Shown in pieces: positions 32,431 to 42,682 of a stretch of DNA of 64,000 nucleotides. The stretch's first letter is position 1. Every line of letters begins with the position of its first letter. The notes under the pieces were generated by a model that ran no database searches, was not told the DNA's origin, and worked only from the letters and a program-made list of their open reading frames with translations. The DNA is taken from positions 29,415,849-29,479,848 of the forward strand of contig OX589609.1 of the NCBI GenBank assembly GCA_951329385.1. Direction: 5' to 3'. The stretch comes from Polia nebulosa. Taxonomy: Eukaryota; Arthropoda; Insecta; Lepidoptera; Noctuidae. Position numbers and translations under genes: made by a program.

Positions 32431-34690
32431 ATGAGTAACACTTTGAACGCCTGCCTGTCTGATCTGTATCACCTAATTGCTGGACATTAGGAGATCCATT
32501 GGTAAGAACAAGGAAGAACAAGGATAACTGGTTCTGAATTTCAATGTGTGGACTATTTTACGGACAAGAAGGTTTGTAGATGAGTTTTCTAGACTTGAAA
32601 CGGCTATAAAGGCTCGGTAAAAATTATGGCCTGAGGATGTAGACGGCTGCGTAGCCATGTAACTTACATTAACATTACTAAAAGCATACAAAAATTCAAT
32701 GGCAATATTTCACACTGGTGCAACAGATTGGCTCCTCAGTTCCCATTTTACTTTTGGCCACTTTGACTTTTGGCCCACAGCTGGGCATAAAAACATAAAA
32801 ACTTCTAAAACTCAAAACAGTCGATACGATATGTAAAATTGATTGCAAAATCATTAGTGTGAGTCGGGACATATGAATGCAGTAGATAACGAAGTTATTA
32901 CAAGTTGTTCTTCTGTACTTTGTAAGTTCACAGCAGAGCGTCGTAATTACCGCCTGACTCGGTCGTTTAGCTCGCTGCGAGATTGTGCCCAAGTTTCAGC
33001 AAATTATGTTACGACTTGTTCATGTTTTACACTCGCAAATATGTTTGTGTCTTACTGAATTTGCTGAGAGAATAGACAGAGTAGGGGTTACAGTAGTGAT
33101 ATTGTTTAGATTTAGAGCAATCTGAAAATCAGCTAGTTGGTTGATAGACTTTAAAAAAACTGGAGAATTTAAATTGTTCCAGTAATGAGTGTTAGTGTTT
33201 TTAGTTAATTTAAGCGTCATTAATGACGTTTTCTCATGAACACCTAATAGACATGTCAGCTCATAAAATTGAAGTGAATGAATGTAAACATCGCATTGAA
33301 GCAATAAAACGCGTGGAATCGTCGCCATTGATCACGACACATTGAAACGACGCGACGCTAACGGCTACTGAACATTTTTAATGCAAAAATACTTCGTTTA
33401 TATGATTTTAAATAGGAGATATTAGACGTATAATCTTTAACGGCTTCGAGTCACGGATGGGTTGAGTGTTTTTTTTTTTAAATTTTAAAACAACATATTT
33501 TAGATTTTATTTGTAAGTTAGTACATTAACTCTTGACACGCGCTTTAAGAAAATACTGACATTGCTTCAAATACCGATTTTAAGTAATGGTTTTTTAAAC
33601 TGAAAGGTTTTTATTTTGCTTAGCTCAAGAAGTTCAACACATTAGCGGCTTAATTAAAAGAAATAGTTACATAGCAAGTAATAGTGGTTAAATATATGAG
33701 ACATTTTAAATTGTTTATCGTAAAATCCTCCAGAAGCGCATAATATCAATAGAAACCCATAAACATTACGTTATTATTGCACGGCTGATATAAAAGTAAT
33801 GGCTCGCCCTCCTCGGAGCTTTCCAATCAGCTCGTCCAATGTGCGGCCACTGTGGCCCACTGTGAGGAGGCACCACAGCCACTGTGTAGGGGGCACTCCT
33901 CCCAAACATCACAAACGTTTTCAATCCTTTTTAATTCTCCGGAGAGTTTTATGTAATGGAACGTAGAGCAGGTGATACTTCCATATTATATCGTCTTTAA
34001 AGATGGTGATAGATTTGGCCAAAATATTGATGATGTTATGCTAATAATTTCAGTTTCACTATAATAACTTGGCACGTATAAGAGTAACACCGTTTATAAT
34101 AAATGATATTGTAGATAGATGGAATACACTGTCTTGTATACCAAAACAATTACACAACTCATATATGTACATTAACAAAACAACACAAAACACAATACAG
34201 GAGATAGTACTGAGCGGGGTGACACGGCATCAGAATAATGGTGGTAACCGCAAATCACAGAAACATAATTCAGCTGATTAGCTAAGTAACATAAAATAAT
34301 TTGACTTTCAAACAAGTCTAAATCCGTATTTTTTTCGGCAGCTACGTTCACACCCACACTATTCAACAGTCCCCCAAGGGCGCGTTCACACGAGCGTATA
34401 TTTATTCAGCATGACACCGCGCGCGTCGCTACGCACCTTTCTTTTCTCAGTGACTTAGGACTGTATAATAAATAATCTTATAAATTCCTAATGATCAAGC
34501 TCGCCTTACACACTCAGCGTACGGATAGCAACCGTGTCATAACCGAGTAAAGATCGCGCAGCACACGCGTCTTGCGGCCTCACCGCGTGTACATGATTAC
34601 GTACGAGTACGTCACGACGACAAAGACAAGACGCATATGCCAGCTCCAACTCTTACGACTAACAACTTCAACTCTTACAACTAGACCTAC
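32431..34690. other. Intronic DNA with one unassigned minus-strand ORF
   Basis: A 102-codon ATG ORF lies at 33020-33328 on the minus strand (start MATIPRVLLLQCDVY). About 40 bp before its ATG is an initiator-like TTCAGTAGC, and a TCA|GTAAGA donor-like site lies near its end. Its phase (0) does not match the dystrophin acceptor. I do not recognise the product. Nothing else in this stretch is supported. Confidence 0.3.
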
Positions 34691-34796
34691 CTTTGCCGTG
34701 CAGCTGCTGCCGGTTCTCCGTACCCTTGAGGCTCTCAGCGGTGTGCAGCAGCTCGTCCAGCTGCGGCTTCTTTTGCTCCAGCTCACGCAGTACGCC
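34691..34796 (-). CDS. Dys: Dystrophin rod-domain exon (spectrin repeat)
   Basis: A minus-strand exon with acceptor TTCTGTTGCAG|GGC and donor GGCAAAG|GTAGGT; 106 bases, phase 0 at entry and phase 1 at exit. It encodes GVLRELEQKKPQLDELLHTA followed by ESLKGTENRQQLHGK. The pattern LEQ-[KR]-[KR]-PQL-[DE]-EL-x(3)-A-x(2)-LK is the one found in the distal rod of animal dystrophins (helix A/B of a spectrin repeat). The protein links cortical actin to the dystroglycan complex at the membrane. The exon continues in frame from 62736-62834. Codon use is GC-rich against an AT-rich intron, as expected of a constrained exon. The next exon is not in this window. Confidence 0.85.
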
Positions 34797-34842
34797 CTGC
34801 AACAGAACAGAACGTAAGAGAACTAAACTAGACCATCAATAA

Positions 34843-35000
34843 ATCAGACTAGCCCGTCCCCAATTTTGTTGGGGTCGGCTTCCAGTCTAGCTTATTACTA
34901 CTACTTTAGCTACTACCTATCTGACCTGCAAAATCCGGTTACTGGGTAACACAATAATCCTGGGCAAATCTGGTGTCAGATTTGATTTGGTGTTTTTGAG
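34843..35000 (+). repeat. Interspersed repeat, family L (5' part)
   Basis: 'TTTTGTTGGGGTCGGCTTCC' and 'CTGGTGTCAGATTT' are landmarks of a very common Lepidoptera repeat; the same element is at 62891-63230. Here it starts about 47 bp from the acceptor of the dystrophin exon. Confidence 0.7.
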
Positions 35001-35089
35001 AGCTAAACAATGTGGATGAACTGAAGGTTAAAACACCTTTATATTTAGCTACAGTTGTAACTTTTAACTGATTAGGTAAACAAATCCTA

Positions 35090-35255
35090 GAAGTTAAATT
35101 TGACCCACTTCCCGGTTTCCGATTAAACTAAAATTTAGCATACACGTTTTGTTTGGATGACAATGCATGGTCAGCTAAGTGACGTCATTCTAAATCCAAT
35201 ATGGCGGACTCCCAAAGATGGCGGACTAATTATTTTAATGAAAGGATTTGCTGAG
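35090..35255. repeat. Interspersed repeat with ATGGCGGAC motifs
   Basis: 'ACCCACTTCCCGGTTTCC', 'AAGTGACGTCATTC' and two ATGGCGGAC copies form a combination I know as a Lepidoptera repeat; the CRE-like TGACGTCA inside should not be over-read. Confidence 0.45.
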
Positions 35256-35294
35256 AAAAACACGAAGTATAGAAAAATAATTGTGTTTTTTAGT

Positions 35295-35485
35295 TTTATT
35301 AGGGTTCCGTACCTGAAGGGTCCAAACGGAGCCCTATTGCTGTCACTGACATGTACGTCTGTCCATCTGTCAGTCTGTCCGTCGTCTGTAACACAGGTTT
35401 TATAGCCAAACGGTTGGAGCTACAGTCTTCAAAATTTAACAGTATTAGCATCTTGTTGACCCACGCACTTGACCGGTTTTTTAAA
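35295..35485 (+). repeat. Family B element (short)
   Basis: 'AGGGTTCCGTACCTGAAGGG' at the left, a TCTGTCAGTCTGTCCGTCG tract, and 'CACGCACTTGACCGGTTTTT' at the right. Confidence 0.65.
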
Positions 35486-36179
35486 CGTATTTTTAACAAA
35501 TAGTCGAGTTTTCGGCTTTAAGAAGGTTTATACATATAACTAGGAGTTTCTTTGAACACTGTTTTCAATGAAGGAAAGGTCAACGAAGTGGACCCAGTCT
35601 GATTTAAAAGTTGATTAATACCTACGTAGGCGCATAAATCTCTGTACATTTTTAATTTAACCACATATAAGCAATTTACAAATTATAGAACATATTTATG
35701 GTTATTGTCATTTTCCTTAGACTTCTATCTAAAGGATAGAGGTAACGATTAGACATGAGCCGTAAACGACACCAACTTGCAACACGACAGTAACGTCAGG
35801 CTAGATGACACGGTTCACAAAGCTAATTGGACACTCGGAAACTGCTATAAAGATTATAGGAAACATCATGTTGATAACGATCACTCGGCCTCTATTTAAA
35901 TAAAGTCCAGTATTTCTTGTTCCACTTGTGTAGCACTTTTCTTGTTTCATCCGGAGAGGAGACCTGTAAACTTCTCTACAGTATGCATAACAAGCAAAGT
36001 TGAGAGTCGACCTGTGAGTTAGTGTGTGTGAGGGGGGGGAGGGGAGGGGAGGGTAGTAGGGCTCACTGCTTTCTAAGGACTTACACTCTATAAAAATGTT
36101 ATTATGAAAGATCTTTTGCCAGTGTAAGTCGAAAACCTACGTACAACTGGGATAACATTATCATACCTACGTATCTATA
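35486..36179. other. Unmatched; one G-rich quadruplex-like tract
   Basis: At 36032-36053 the plus strand has G8-A-G4-A-G4-A-G3, a strong G-quadruplex candidate. Otherwise nothing recognised. Confidence 0.5.
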
Positions 36180-36392
36180 ATCTAATATATATCTAATATT
36201 ATAAAGAGGAAAGATTTTTTTGTTTGTTTGTACCGAATAAGCTCGGCAACTACTGGACCGATTTTAAATTTTTTTACCAATAGAAAGCTAAATTGTTAGC
36301 GAGTAACACTGACTACTTTTTATCTCGGCAAATATAACAGTTCCCGCGGGATGGGTCACGGAAACTAAGCCGCGGGCAAAGTGCTAGTGTTC
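36180..36392 (+). repeat. Interspersed repeat, family G
   Basis: It opens 'CTAATATTATAAAGAGG' and ends 'AAGCCGCGGGCAAAGTGCTA'. Related copies are at 43090-43268, 49567-49752 and, inverted, 55445-55617. No ORF. Confidence 0.55.
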
Positions 36393-36686
36393 TATATATC
36401 TAGGTACCCGTACGCCGTGGCTGACTTCCACATTAAAAATAGTATCCAATAAAACCTTAATCCAAAAGATCTTCAAAATATTACTGTGCTGTCATAATAA
36501 CATCATCATTGGAACTCCATTAATCATTCGAGCTTCATTGCCTCGGCGTTTTTTTCTGGTGGTCGCCACCGTTGATTCTGGCTTACAGAAGTTACAGTGG
36601 TTTGGGAATAGTGTGGCGGGCTTGTAATAACATCATCATTGTGTTACAATTAGATACTGTTTACTCTACTAAAATGTAGGCGCACC
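36393..36686. other. No recognisable feature
   Basis: Unmatched intronic DNA. Confidence 0.3.
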
Positions 36687-37058
36687 TTAAGGCGCAGTTA
36701 TACGACTTTTAATGGTTTTTAATTGAACATCACGTCTAAACGACTAGTCTTATTTCTATGAAAAAATATATGTTACTATAGACTATTTCCGTCGTAATTT
36801 GATCTCAGAATATTTCAAATTATATTTTTATAATATTGTGTAATTAATTTGTAAAGTTATGTCTAACGCGGATATACAATTTAGAATCACGCAAAAACTA
36901 TAAAGCGTATTTTTATGGAACCTTCACCATTTTAAACATCATTTAATTTCATCATAATCATATCATTTTAATATCATTTTATATATCATATCATTTTAAT
37001 CAGTCTGTGGTTGCGCGCCATTGAACGCGGACGCGTAAATATCGTTATTCGGTGACTC

Positions 37059-38525
37059 ATGTGCGAGGGCGAAAAAATGTCTTCGAATATAGTAAAGTGT
37101 GTGAACTGTAATGTGGTTATAAATGAACTCTTGGCGTTCCTAAGCAACGTTATGGATTTCATGGATGAAGAGAGTATTCATCAGCTGTGTACTACGTCTT
37201 TCTCTGATGCAGAAATTGTGAAGGCCAAAACATTGCTCGCTGACTCGGTGCCGAGTGTGAAAAAGATGCCCACACGCCGAAAACAGGGGAAGAAGAAAAT
37301 GTCTAGAGATCTTGATGACATTATTTGTCTGATGAAAAGTGCTGATCCAGAGATTTTCCCGGTTTTCGTAGCAAAAGATCTACATAAACTACCACCGGTC
37401 ACCTTTGACCATGTTGACGTGACAAGGCTATTGAGGGATATCCTGTTCCTTAAAAATCAACTGTGTGCTCTTGAAGAGAGAATAGTGTCGCCTGATGAGT
37501 TTAATCAACTCAAATCTGAGGTTGAGCATATGAAGAACACGTCGATCATCGATGATTTCACATCAAGTGCAAATGTAAACATAAAGCGTGGTGCTCGCCT
37601 ACAAAATAGCTTTGAGTTTGATAGTGGACCCATAGGTCTTAATTATGTGCCCCAATATGTACCTATAAAATCAGCTGGTTCAAATGTTAACGGACGGTCC
37701 TCACTTGCGAGGCATTCACCACTAGAAACTCAGGAAAACTCTGTCTCCTTCGCTCGCGTACGAAACAAAGCGACAGACGCAGGAGCACTCGTGACACAGA
37801 CCGCGGAGGCGCCTTCAAACATTGTATCTTCGGATGGTGTAAGGGAGACCGACTGCCTGGCGAGCCGAACGTACGGCGGTAGTGCAGGCGTAAGCGAGAC
37901 AGAGCATACGGAGGAGTGCTCGCGAGTGGCCATAGTAAGCAACGTGGTTTCGCCGTTACCTGCGAATTCTACGATGTTATCGCCGAGTGTCGAGCCGAGC
38001 TGCGCCGACGCAGACCCGCCCGCTACTAGTGTTATTCGATCGCCGGTTTTAGTGAAAACAATCTCGAATGCGACCACTCAACAGCTCAGTGCTCACGTTA
38101 GTAGCGTACCAGTGCCGCGGGTGAGTGAGAAAAATAAACAAGTGGTAAGGGACAGTGATTCTGAGTGGCAAATAGTGAGAAACAAAGCGTCTAAACGTAA
38201 TTATAAGCTTATAGGGCAGAAAGGTTGTGCTGTTGCGCCTGAAAGTAAATTTAAAGCGGCTGATATAAAAGTTCCACTGTTTATCTCAAATGTTAGCAAA
38301 GATACGTGTGAAAATGACATTATTAACTACATTAAGGATAAAACTAATGTTATTGTATCTCTAAAAAAGATAAACATGATGCAGACTAGAAAGTACAATG
38401 CCTATAAATTGTATGTCTCCAAGGATAATTTAGAATTATTCTTAAATGATAATTTTTGGCCTAACGGAATTACGTTCAGGCGTTTCGTGCATTTCATGTA
38501 CAAAACAAATTCGGGAGCAAGTTAA
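37059..38525 (+). CDS. Retrotransposon ORF1 protein
   Basis: 488 codons. The first ATG at 37059 is in weaker context than the second at 37077 (aaaaaATGtc), so translation may begin at residue 7. The N-terminal region has a Cys pair (VKCVNCN) and a helical segment (INELLAFLSNVMDFMDEESI), then a basic stretch (RRKQGKKK at about 76-83) and a conserved-looking block (FVAKDLHKLPPVTFDHVDVT). The middle (about 160-370) is Ser/Thr/Val-rich and low in complexity. The C-terminal ~100 residues (from VPLFISNVSKDT) look like the small folded RNA-binding domain seen in related ORF1 proteins. Expected role: nucleic-acid binding and chaperone in the retrotransposition particle. I do not see a CCHC knuckle. 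Confidence 0.8.
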   Translation: MCEGEKMSSNIVKCVNCNVVINELLAFLSNVMDFMDEESIHQLCTTSFSDAEIVKAKTLLADSVPSVKKMPTRRKQGKKKMSRDLDDIICLMKSADPEIFPVFVAKDLHKLPPVTFDHVDVTRLLRDILFLKNQLCALEERIVSPDEFNQLKSEVEHMKNTSIIDDFTSSANVNIKRGARLQNSFEFDSGPIGLNYVPQYVPIKSAGSNVNGRSSLARHSPLETQENSVSFARVRNKATDAGALVTQTAEAPSNIVSSDGVRETDCLASRTYGGSAGVSETEHTEECSRVAIVSNVVSPLPANSTMLSPSVEPSCADADPPATSVIRSPVLVKTISNATTQQLSAHVSSVPVPRVSEKNKQVVRDSDSEWQIVRNKASKRNYKLIGQKGCAVAPESKFKAADIKVPLFISNVSKDTCENDIINYIKDKTNVIVSLKKINMMQTRKYNAYKLYVSKDNLELFLNDNFWPNGITFRRFVHFMYKTNSGAS

Positions 38526-38543
38526 TTAACTAAGTAGTTCAGT

Positions 38544-41342
38544 ATGGATTTGAATGTTATTCAATATCTTAAGTTGATTAGCTTTAACTGTAAATCGGTC
38601 AAGAGGTCTATTGACAGTATAAGAGACATTTGTGAAATGGCTGATCTCGTAGCACTCCAGGAGACGTGGTTGCTTCCCCATGACATATCATTATTGGGAA
38701 CTATTTCGAATAATTTTGAATACACAGGTAAGTCTGCTGTAGATACTTCTGTGGGCTTGCTGAAGGGGAGACCTCATGGGGGAGTTGCCATACTCTGGAG
38801 AAAAGGTGTGTTTGACTGTGTTACTGTGGTGCAGTGTGCCAGTACTCGACTGACAGCTATACGAGCCAATGTTGACGGCCGCTCTATTATTGTTTTTTCT
38901 GTGTATATGCCGACTGACTCACCGGATAATTTACCAATTATGACTGAGGTTTTTGGTGAAATAAGTGCAATAGTGGCTAGTGAAAACATTGAAACCTTAT
39001 TTATTTTGGGTGATTTTAATGCTCACCCTCACGAGTTGTTTTGTAATGAAATGATTAACTTTTGTGCGGAGCAGGCCTGGATCTGTGCCGACTTGGAAAA
39101 GTTAGGCACTCAGAATAATACTTACACGTTTGTTAGCGACGCTCATGGCTGTAGGCGATGGCTGGACCACTGTGTCGTATCATTGTCGGCCTGGCGAACT
39201 GTGGTTGGGGTATGTGTCATAGAAGATGTTTACTTGTCGGATCATTTACCTTTACTTGTTAGTTGTGACATAACTGTGGTAAGGCCTAAGTTGGTGGCGA
39301 GCGACATGCGGCGTGACTCGGTTGTATGGGGGGGGAGAGATGAAGCACAGATAAAAACTTATCATGATCTATGTAACAACGCTTTTAGAGTCATTGATTT
39401 TCCCACTCAATTCACGGATTGCAGTCGTGGGTCATGCAGCTTGGATGACCACAAAGTTGTTTTGGATAAGTTGTATAATAATATTGTGGAAACCCTGAGT
39501 AACGCCGCTGTTGGGTCTAGCGGGAAGCGTGGCCCTCAATTAAATAAAAGTAGGCACTTATGTGGCTGGAATAAGCATGTCCGTGAAGCTCATAGAGTGG
39601 CCAGGCTTAAGTTTGAAACGTGGATAGCTTGCAACCGGCCCACTTCAGGCATTATTTATGAGGAAATGCTCGAATCGCGCAAAATATTCAAAAGTCGTTT
39701 GAAGTGGTGCCAGAATAATCAAGAGCAGCTTAAGATGGACATTCTGGCTAAACACAGGTCGGCAAAGGACTTTTCTAAGTTCTGGAAATCCACTGGAAAG
39801 CATGACGTTAGGCCTGGCCTCCCGGTGAGCGTGAACGGAAAAAACGAAGCAATCGATATTGCGAATATGTTCAGAGAACATTTTATGGTGCGCTCCCCGC
39901 TGGGCCCTTCAGCGTCATTTGTTAGGTCTGAGCCCGGAAGTGGGGGGGAGGAGTCGCCTGTACATTTTACGGCTAGTCAAGTGAGACACGTTTTAAAGAA
40001 AATGACGGGCGGTAAATCTCCTGGTCACGATGGGCTTAGTGTGGAGCATCTGCGGCATGCTGGGGTTCACCTGCCGAGGGTCCTGGCCGTGTTCTTCACG
40101 ATGTGCTGGAGTCACTCATACTTACCGCATGACTTAATGAAAACCATCGTAGTGCCTATTGTGAAGAGCGGGACTGGGGATATCTCGGATAGGGGGAACT
40201 ATCGGCCCATATCTCTAGCAACGATAATTGCTAAAGTGCTGGACGGTGTGCTTGATTCCTACATAGATAAATACATAAACTTACACGACGCGCAGTTTGG
40301 GTTTAGACCCGGGCTATCCACCGAGGCTGCCATCGTAGGTCTCAAGCATACTGTCCAATACTATATGGATCGCAGGACACCGGTGTATGCGTGTTTCCTT
40401 GACCTCTCCAAAGCTTTTGATCTTGTCTCATATGATGTGCTCTGGAGAAGGTTGGGGAACGCGGGTATACCGGTGGGGGTGCTCAATTTGCTCAGGTATT
40501 GGTATTCCCACCAAACCAATTTTGTGAGGTGGAATAATACACTCTCTGAAGCATATACGTTGGAAAGCGGGGTGAGACAGGGAGGTTTGACGTCACCCAA
40601 GCTTTTCAACCTATACATAAATGACCTCATCGTCGAGCTCAGTAGCAGGCGTGTCGGTTGTTCGATAGATGGCGTCTGCCTCAACAACATTAGCTACGCG
40701 GACGACATGGTGCTGCTGAGCCCGACGGCGAGAGGTCTTGGAGAGTTGTTAAGGGTATGTGAGTCCTATGCTGCTGCACATGGTCTTATATACAATGTCC
40801 AAAAATCCGAATATATGATCTTTAGGGCCGCCGGTGGTTGCCCTGAGTATTCACAAAATGTTACCCTTAATGGCTTGTGCATAAACCGTGTCACGAAATT
40901 TAAGTACCTGGGGCATATAATTACCGAGGGTCTTGATGATGATTTGGACATTGAGAGGGAGCGCAGGGCTTTGGCGGTCAGAGGTAACATGCTGGCCCGC
41001 AGATTTTCCCGCTGCTCTGAACAAGTAAAAATAACGTTGTTTAAAGCCTATTGTCAAAGCTTTTATACGGGAAATCTGTGGGTCAAGCACACCAAAAGAT
41101 CGCTGGATGTCCTGCGCGTCCAGTATAACAATATCTTCAGGATGATGTTGGGGCTGCCTCGCTTCTGTAGTGCATCGGGGATGTTCGCGCTGTATCGAAC
41201 TGATGGCTTTCATGCCGTCATTCGCAAGAAAACTGTTTCCCTGATCTGCAGAATGCGTGGCAGCTGCAACGGAATTCTGAAGACTGTAGCAGATAGGATC
41301 TCTTCTCCGACATGGGTGTCTTTTATTAAGCGGGTAATTTGA
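38544..41342 (+). CDS. Retrotransposon ORF2: AP-endonuclease and reverse transcriptase
   Basis: 932 codons from an ATG 18 bases after the ORF1 stop, in the same frame. Endonuclease, about residues 10-245: the catalytic Glu in LQETWLL (E40), GDFNAH (156-161), and the closing SDHLP (232-236). Reverse transcriptase, about 485-760: GKSPGHDGLS (490-499), NYRPISL (552-558), QFGFRPG (584-590), FLDLSKAFD (618-626), GVRQGG (676-681) and the active-site YADD (718-721). The C-terminal region has KFKYLGHIIT and ends IKRVI, with no RNase H. It nicks target DNA and primes reverse transcription from it. All key residues are present and there is no frameshift, so the product could be active. Confidence 0.93.
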   Translation: MDLNVIQYLKLISFNCKSVKRSIDSIRDICEMADLVALQETWLLPHDISLLGTISNNFEYTGKSAVDTSVGLLKGRPHGGVAILWRKGVFDCVTVVQCASTRLTAIRANVDGRSIIVFSVYMPTDSPDNLPIMTEVFGEISAIVASENIETLFILGDFNAHPHELFCNEMINFCAEQAWICADLEKLGTQNNTYTFVSDAHGCRRWLDHCVVSLSAWRTVVGVCVIEDVYLSDHLPLLVSCDITVVRPKLVASDMRRDSVVWGGRDEAQIKTYHDLCNNAFRVIDFPTQFTDCSRGSCSLDDHKVVLDKLYNNIVETLSNAAVGSSGKRGPQLNKSRHLCGWNKHVREAHRVARLKFETWIACNRPTSGIIYEEMLESRKIFKSRLKWCQNNQEQLKMDILAKHRSAKDFSKFWKSTGKHDVRPGLPVSVNGKNEAIDIANMFREHFMVRSPLGPSASFVRSEPGSGGEESPVHFTASQVRHVLKKMTGGKSPGHDGLSVEHLRHAGVHLPRVLAVFFTMCWSHSYLPHDLMKTIVVPIVKSGTGDISDRGNYRPISLATIIAKVLDGVLDSYIDKYINLHDAQFGFRPGLSTEAAIVGLKHTVQYYMDRRTPVYACFLDLSKAFDLVSYDVLWRRLGNAGIPVGVLNLLRYWYSHQTNFVRWNNTLSEAYTLESGVRQGGLTSPKLFNLYINDLIVELSSRRVGCSIDGVCLNNISYADDMVLLSPTARGLGELLRVCESYAAAHGLIYNVQKSEYMIFRAAGGCPEYSQNVTLNGLCINRVTKFKYLGHIITEGLDDDLDIERERRALAVRGNMLARRFSRCSEQVKITLFKAYCQSFYTGNLWVKHTKRSLDVLRVQYNNIFRMMLGLPRFCSASGMFALYRTDGFHAVIRKKTVSLICRMRGSCNGILKTVADRISSPTWVSFIKRVI

Positions 41343-41877
41343 ATGTTTTTATTTTTGTGCTATTTTATTTTAATTTGAATGTATTTTTATTTTATTTATT
41401 GTGAATGATTTAATTTTTTATTTTTTAACCTATTTTAAATTTGAATGTTTTAATGAATTTTAAATTTTATCTTATTTGGAATCCTGATTTTAATGTTATT
41501 TTTAATTGATGATGCTACTTTATTAATTTATTTGGTTTTGTGTTAATTTATAATTTTTTTTAATACCGAGTCTAATTGCACTACTTATATGGATCTTGTT
41601 ATCTGAATTAAAGGAATTTTATTTTATTTTATTTATTTTATTTAATTATTCATAATTTAGTCTCAGTGTTTTAGTTTAATACATGTTATTTTATGTGTAA
41701 TAAATTAATAATGCGTCTAATTTCGGACAGCGCTCCTTGATGGGCGAATCCTATTACTGGGTGGACATCCGACGCGTTACGTGAGCTCAGCGCAGAACAC
41801 GCAAGCTAACCACTCAAGGTCGTGGGCAGCTAATAGCGCCTTAACAAATGACTACTATTAAATGGCTGCCTGTTAAA

Positions 41878-42110
41878 GTCCAGTGGTCGCAAGCGCTACT
41901 GCTGATGGTGAGGTCCTAGGATCGATTCCCGCGTCGGCCAAAGTGATTTGGAACGTTTCAGTAGCAGTTCGGTGTCTATGTTTTTGCGCGGTTGATGACC
42001 CATGTTACATGGAACATAACTGGCGATATGCCTAGCCCTATGGGCTATTCGTACAGTACAGGCGTCATGTTTGAGTGATATGGTATGCTTTACAATTTAA
42101 CTGCAATCAG
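41878..42110 (+). mobile_element. tRNA-related SINE, family M
   Basis: The head 'GTCCAGTGGTCGCAAGCGC' and the B box-like 'GGATCGATTCCCGCGTCGG' resemble a tRNA promoter. The body ('TTTTTGCGCGGTTGATGACC', 'CCTAGCCCTATGGGC') differs from families D and E. Only one copy is in the window, so the edges are approximate. Confidence 0.55.
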
Positions 42111-42454
42111 GCACAAATTAATTACTAGTGTTGTACCATAAGCGCGCCGTGTGTCGAGGCGAGATTCTGACCGCAGTCGATATTAACATGCCACAGTAGT
42201 GTACTCACTTTTTGGAACAACAAAGTATGGACAGTCAGTCAATCATCAAAGACAGGAATAAAAGTCATCATCATTTGTTCAGAGCAACGATTTCCAACAT
42301 TAGACCATTTCAACGTCTATAGTGAAAATACTCGCCTAAGTTGCCCGCTGTTGAAATAACCCAATCAAATGGAATATCATAGACCCTTCCCAAACACAGA
42401 GCCAGTATGCAGCCCCTTCGTAGGATGTGACCCACCTTCTTACCCGGAGCTGAA
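42111..42454. other. No recognisable feature
   Basis: Unmatched intronic DNA. Confidence 0.3.
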
Positions 42455-42660
42455 CACATTCATCATCATCATCAGCCTTTTTAATGTTTCACTGGCCTCC
42501 TCTCTGTGAGAGGGTGTGGGCCGTAATCCACCACGCGGGCCCAATGCAGATTGGTGGACGTCACATGTCTTCGAATTTTTGATTCTAGTACATGCCGGTT
42601 TCCTCACGATGTTTTCCTTCACCGTTTTGAGTCTTACCGCTGGGCCACCACTGCTCCTCC
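42455..42660 (-). mobile_element. SINE family E, internally deleted
   Basis: Matches 3935-4225 but has lost ~80 bp between 'TTCACCGTTTTGAG' and 'CTGGGCCACCACTGCTC', which removes the B box. Confidence 0.75.
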
Positions 42661-42682
42661 GGCTCCTACTGAACACATTGGT

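Larger units (their letters stand above)
36949..41639 (+). mobile_element. Full-length non-LTR retrotransposon, CR1/L2/Daphne-like
   Basis: About 4.69 kb, with a short 5' leader, two uninterrupted ORFs (37059-38525 and 38544-41342), a ~300-bp AT-rich 3' UTR and a (TTTTA)n tail at about 41619-41639. It has an 8-bp target duplication and lies within a MITE. Two intact ORFs and a clean tail suggest a young insertion. The clade is judged from the AP-endonuclease plus RT layout, the ORF2 length and the lack of an RNase H domain; the exact family is not settled. The first ~50 bp are ATCAT-rich and may be extra to the real element, which may start at TCAGTCTGTGG (about 37000). Confidence 0.85.
36687..41844 (-). 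mobile_element. TTAA-flanked MITE, copy 3, split by a retrotransposon
   Basis: The two halves, 36687-36948 and 41640-41844, together make a full minus-strand copy of the element at 18929-19360, with TTAA at both outer ends. The left half ends and the right half begins with the same eight bases, ATTTAATT (36941-36948 and 41640-41647), the target-site duplication of the inserted retrotransposon. Confidence 0.85.

Noticed and set aside
35165..35185. CRE-like TGACGTCA as a regulatory site
   Set aside because: It lies in an interspersed repeat that I recognise as common in Lepidoptera, so its presence here is not informative.
37730..38077. 115-codon minus ORF within the retrotransposon
   Set aside because: It is the antisense shadow of ORF1, whose frame has clear protein character.
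40361..41213. Minus ORFs of 109, 74 and 120 codons
   Set aside because: Shadows of the reverse transcriptase frame on the opposite strand.
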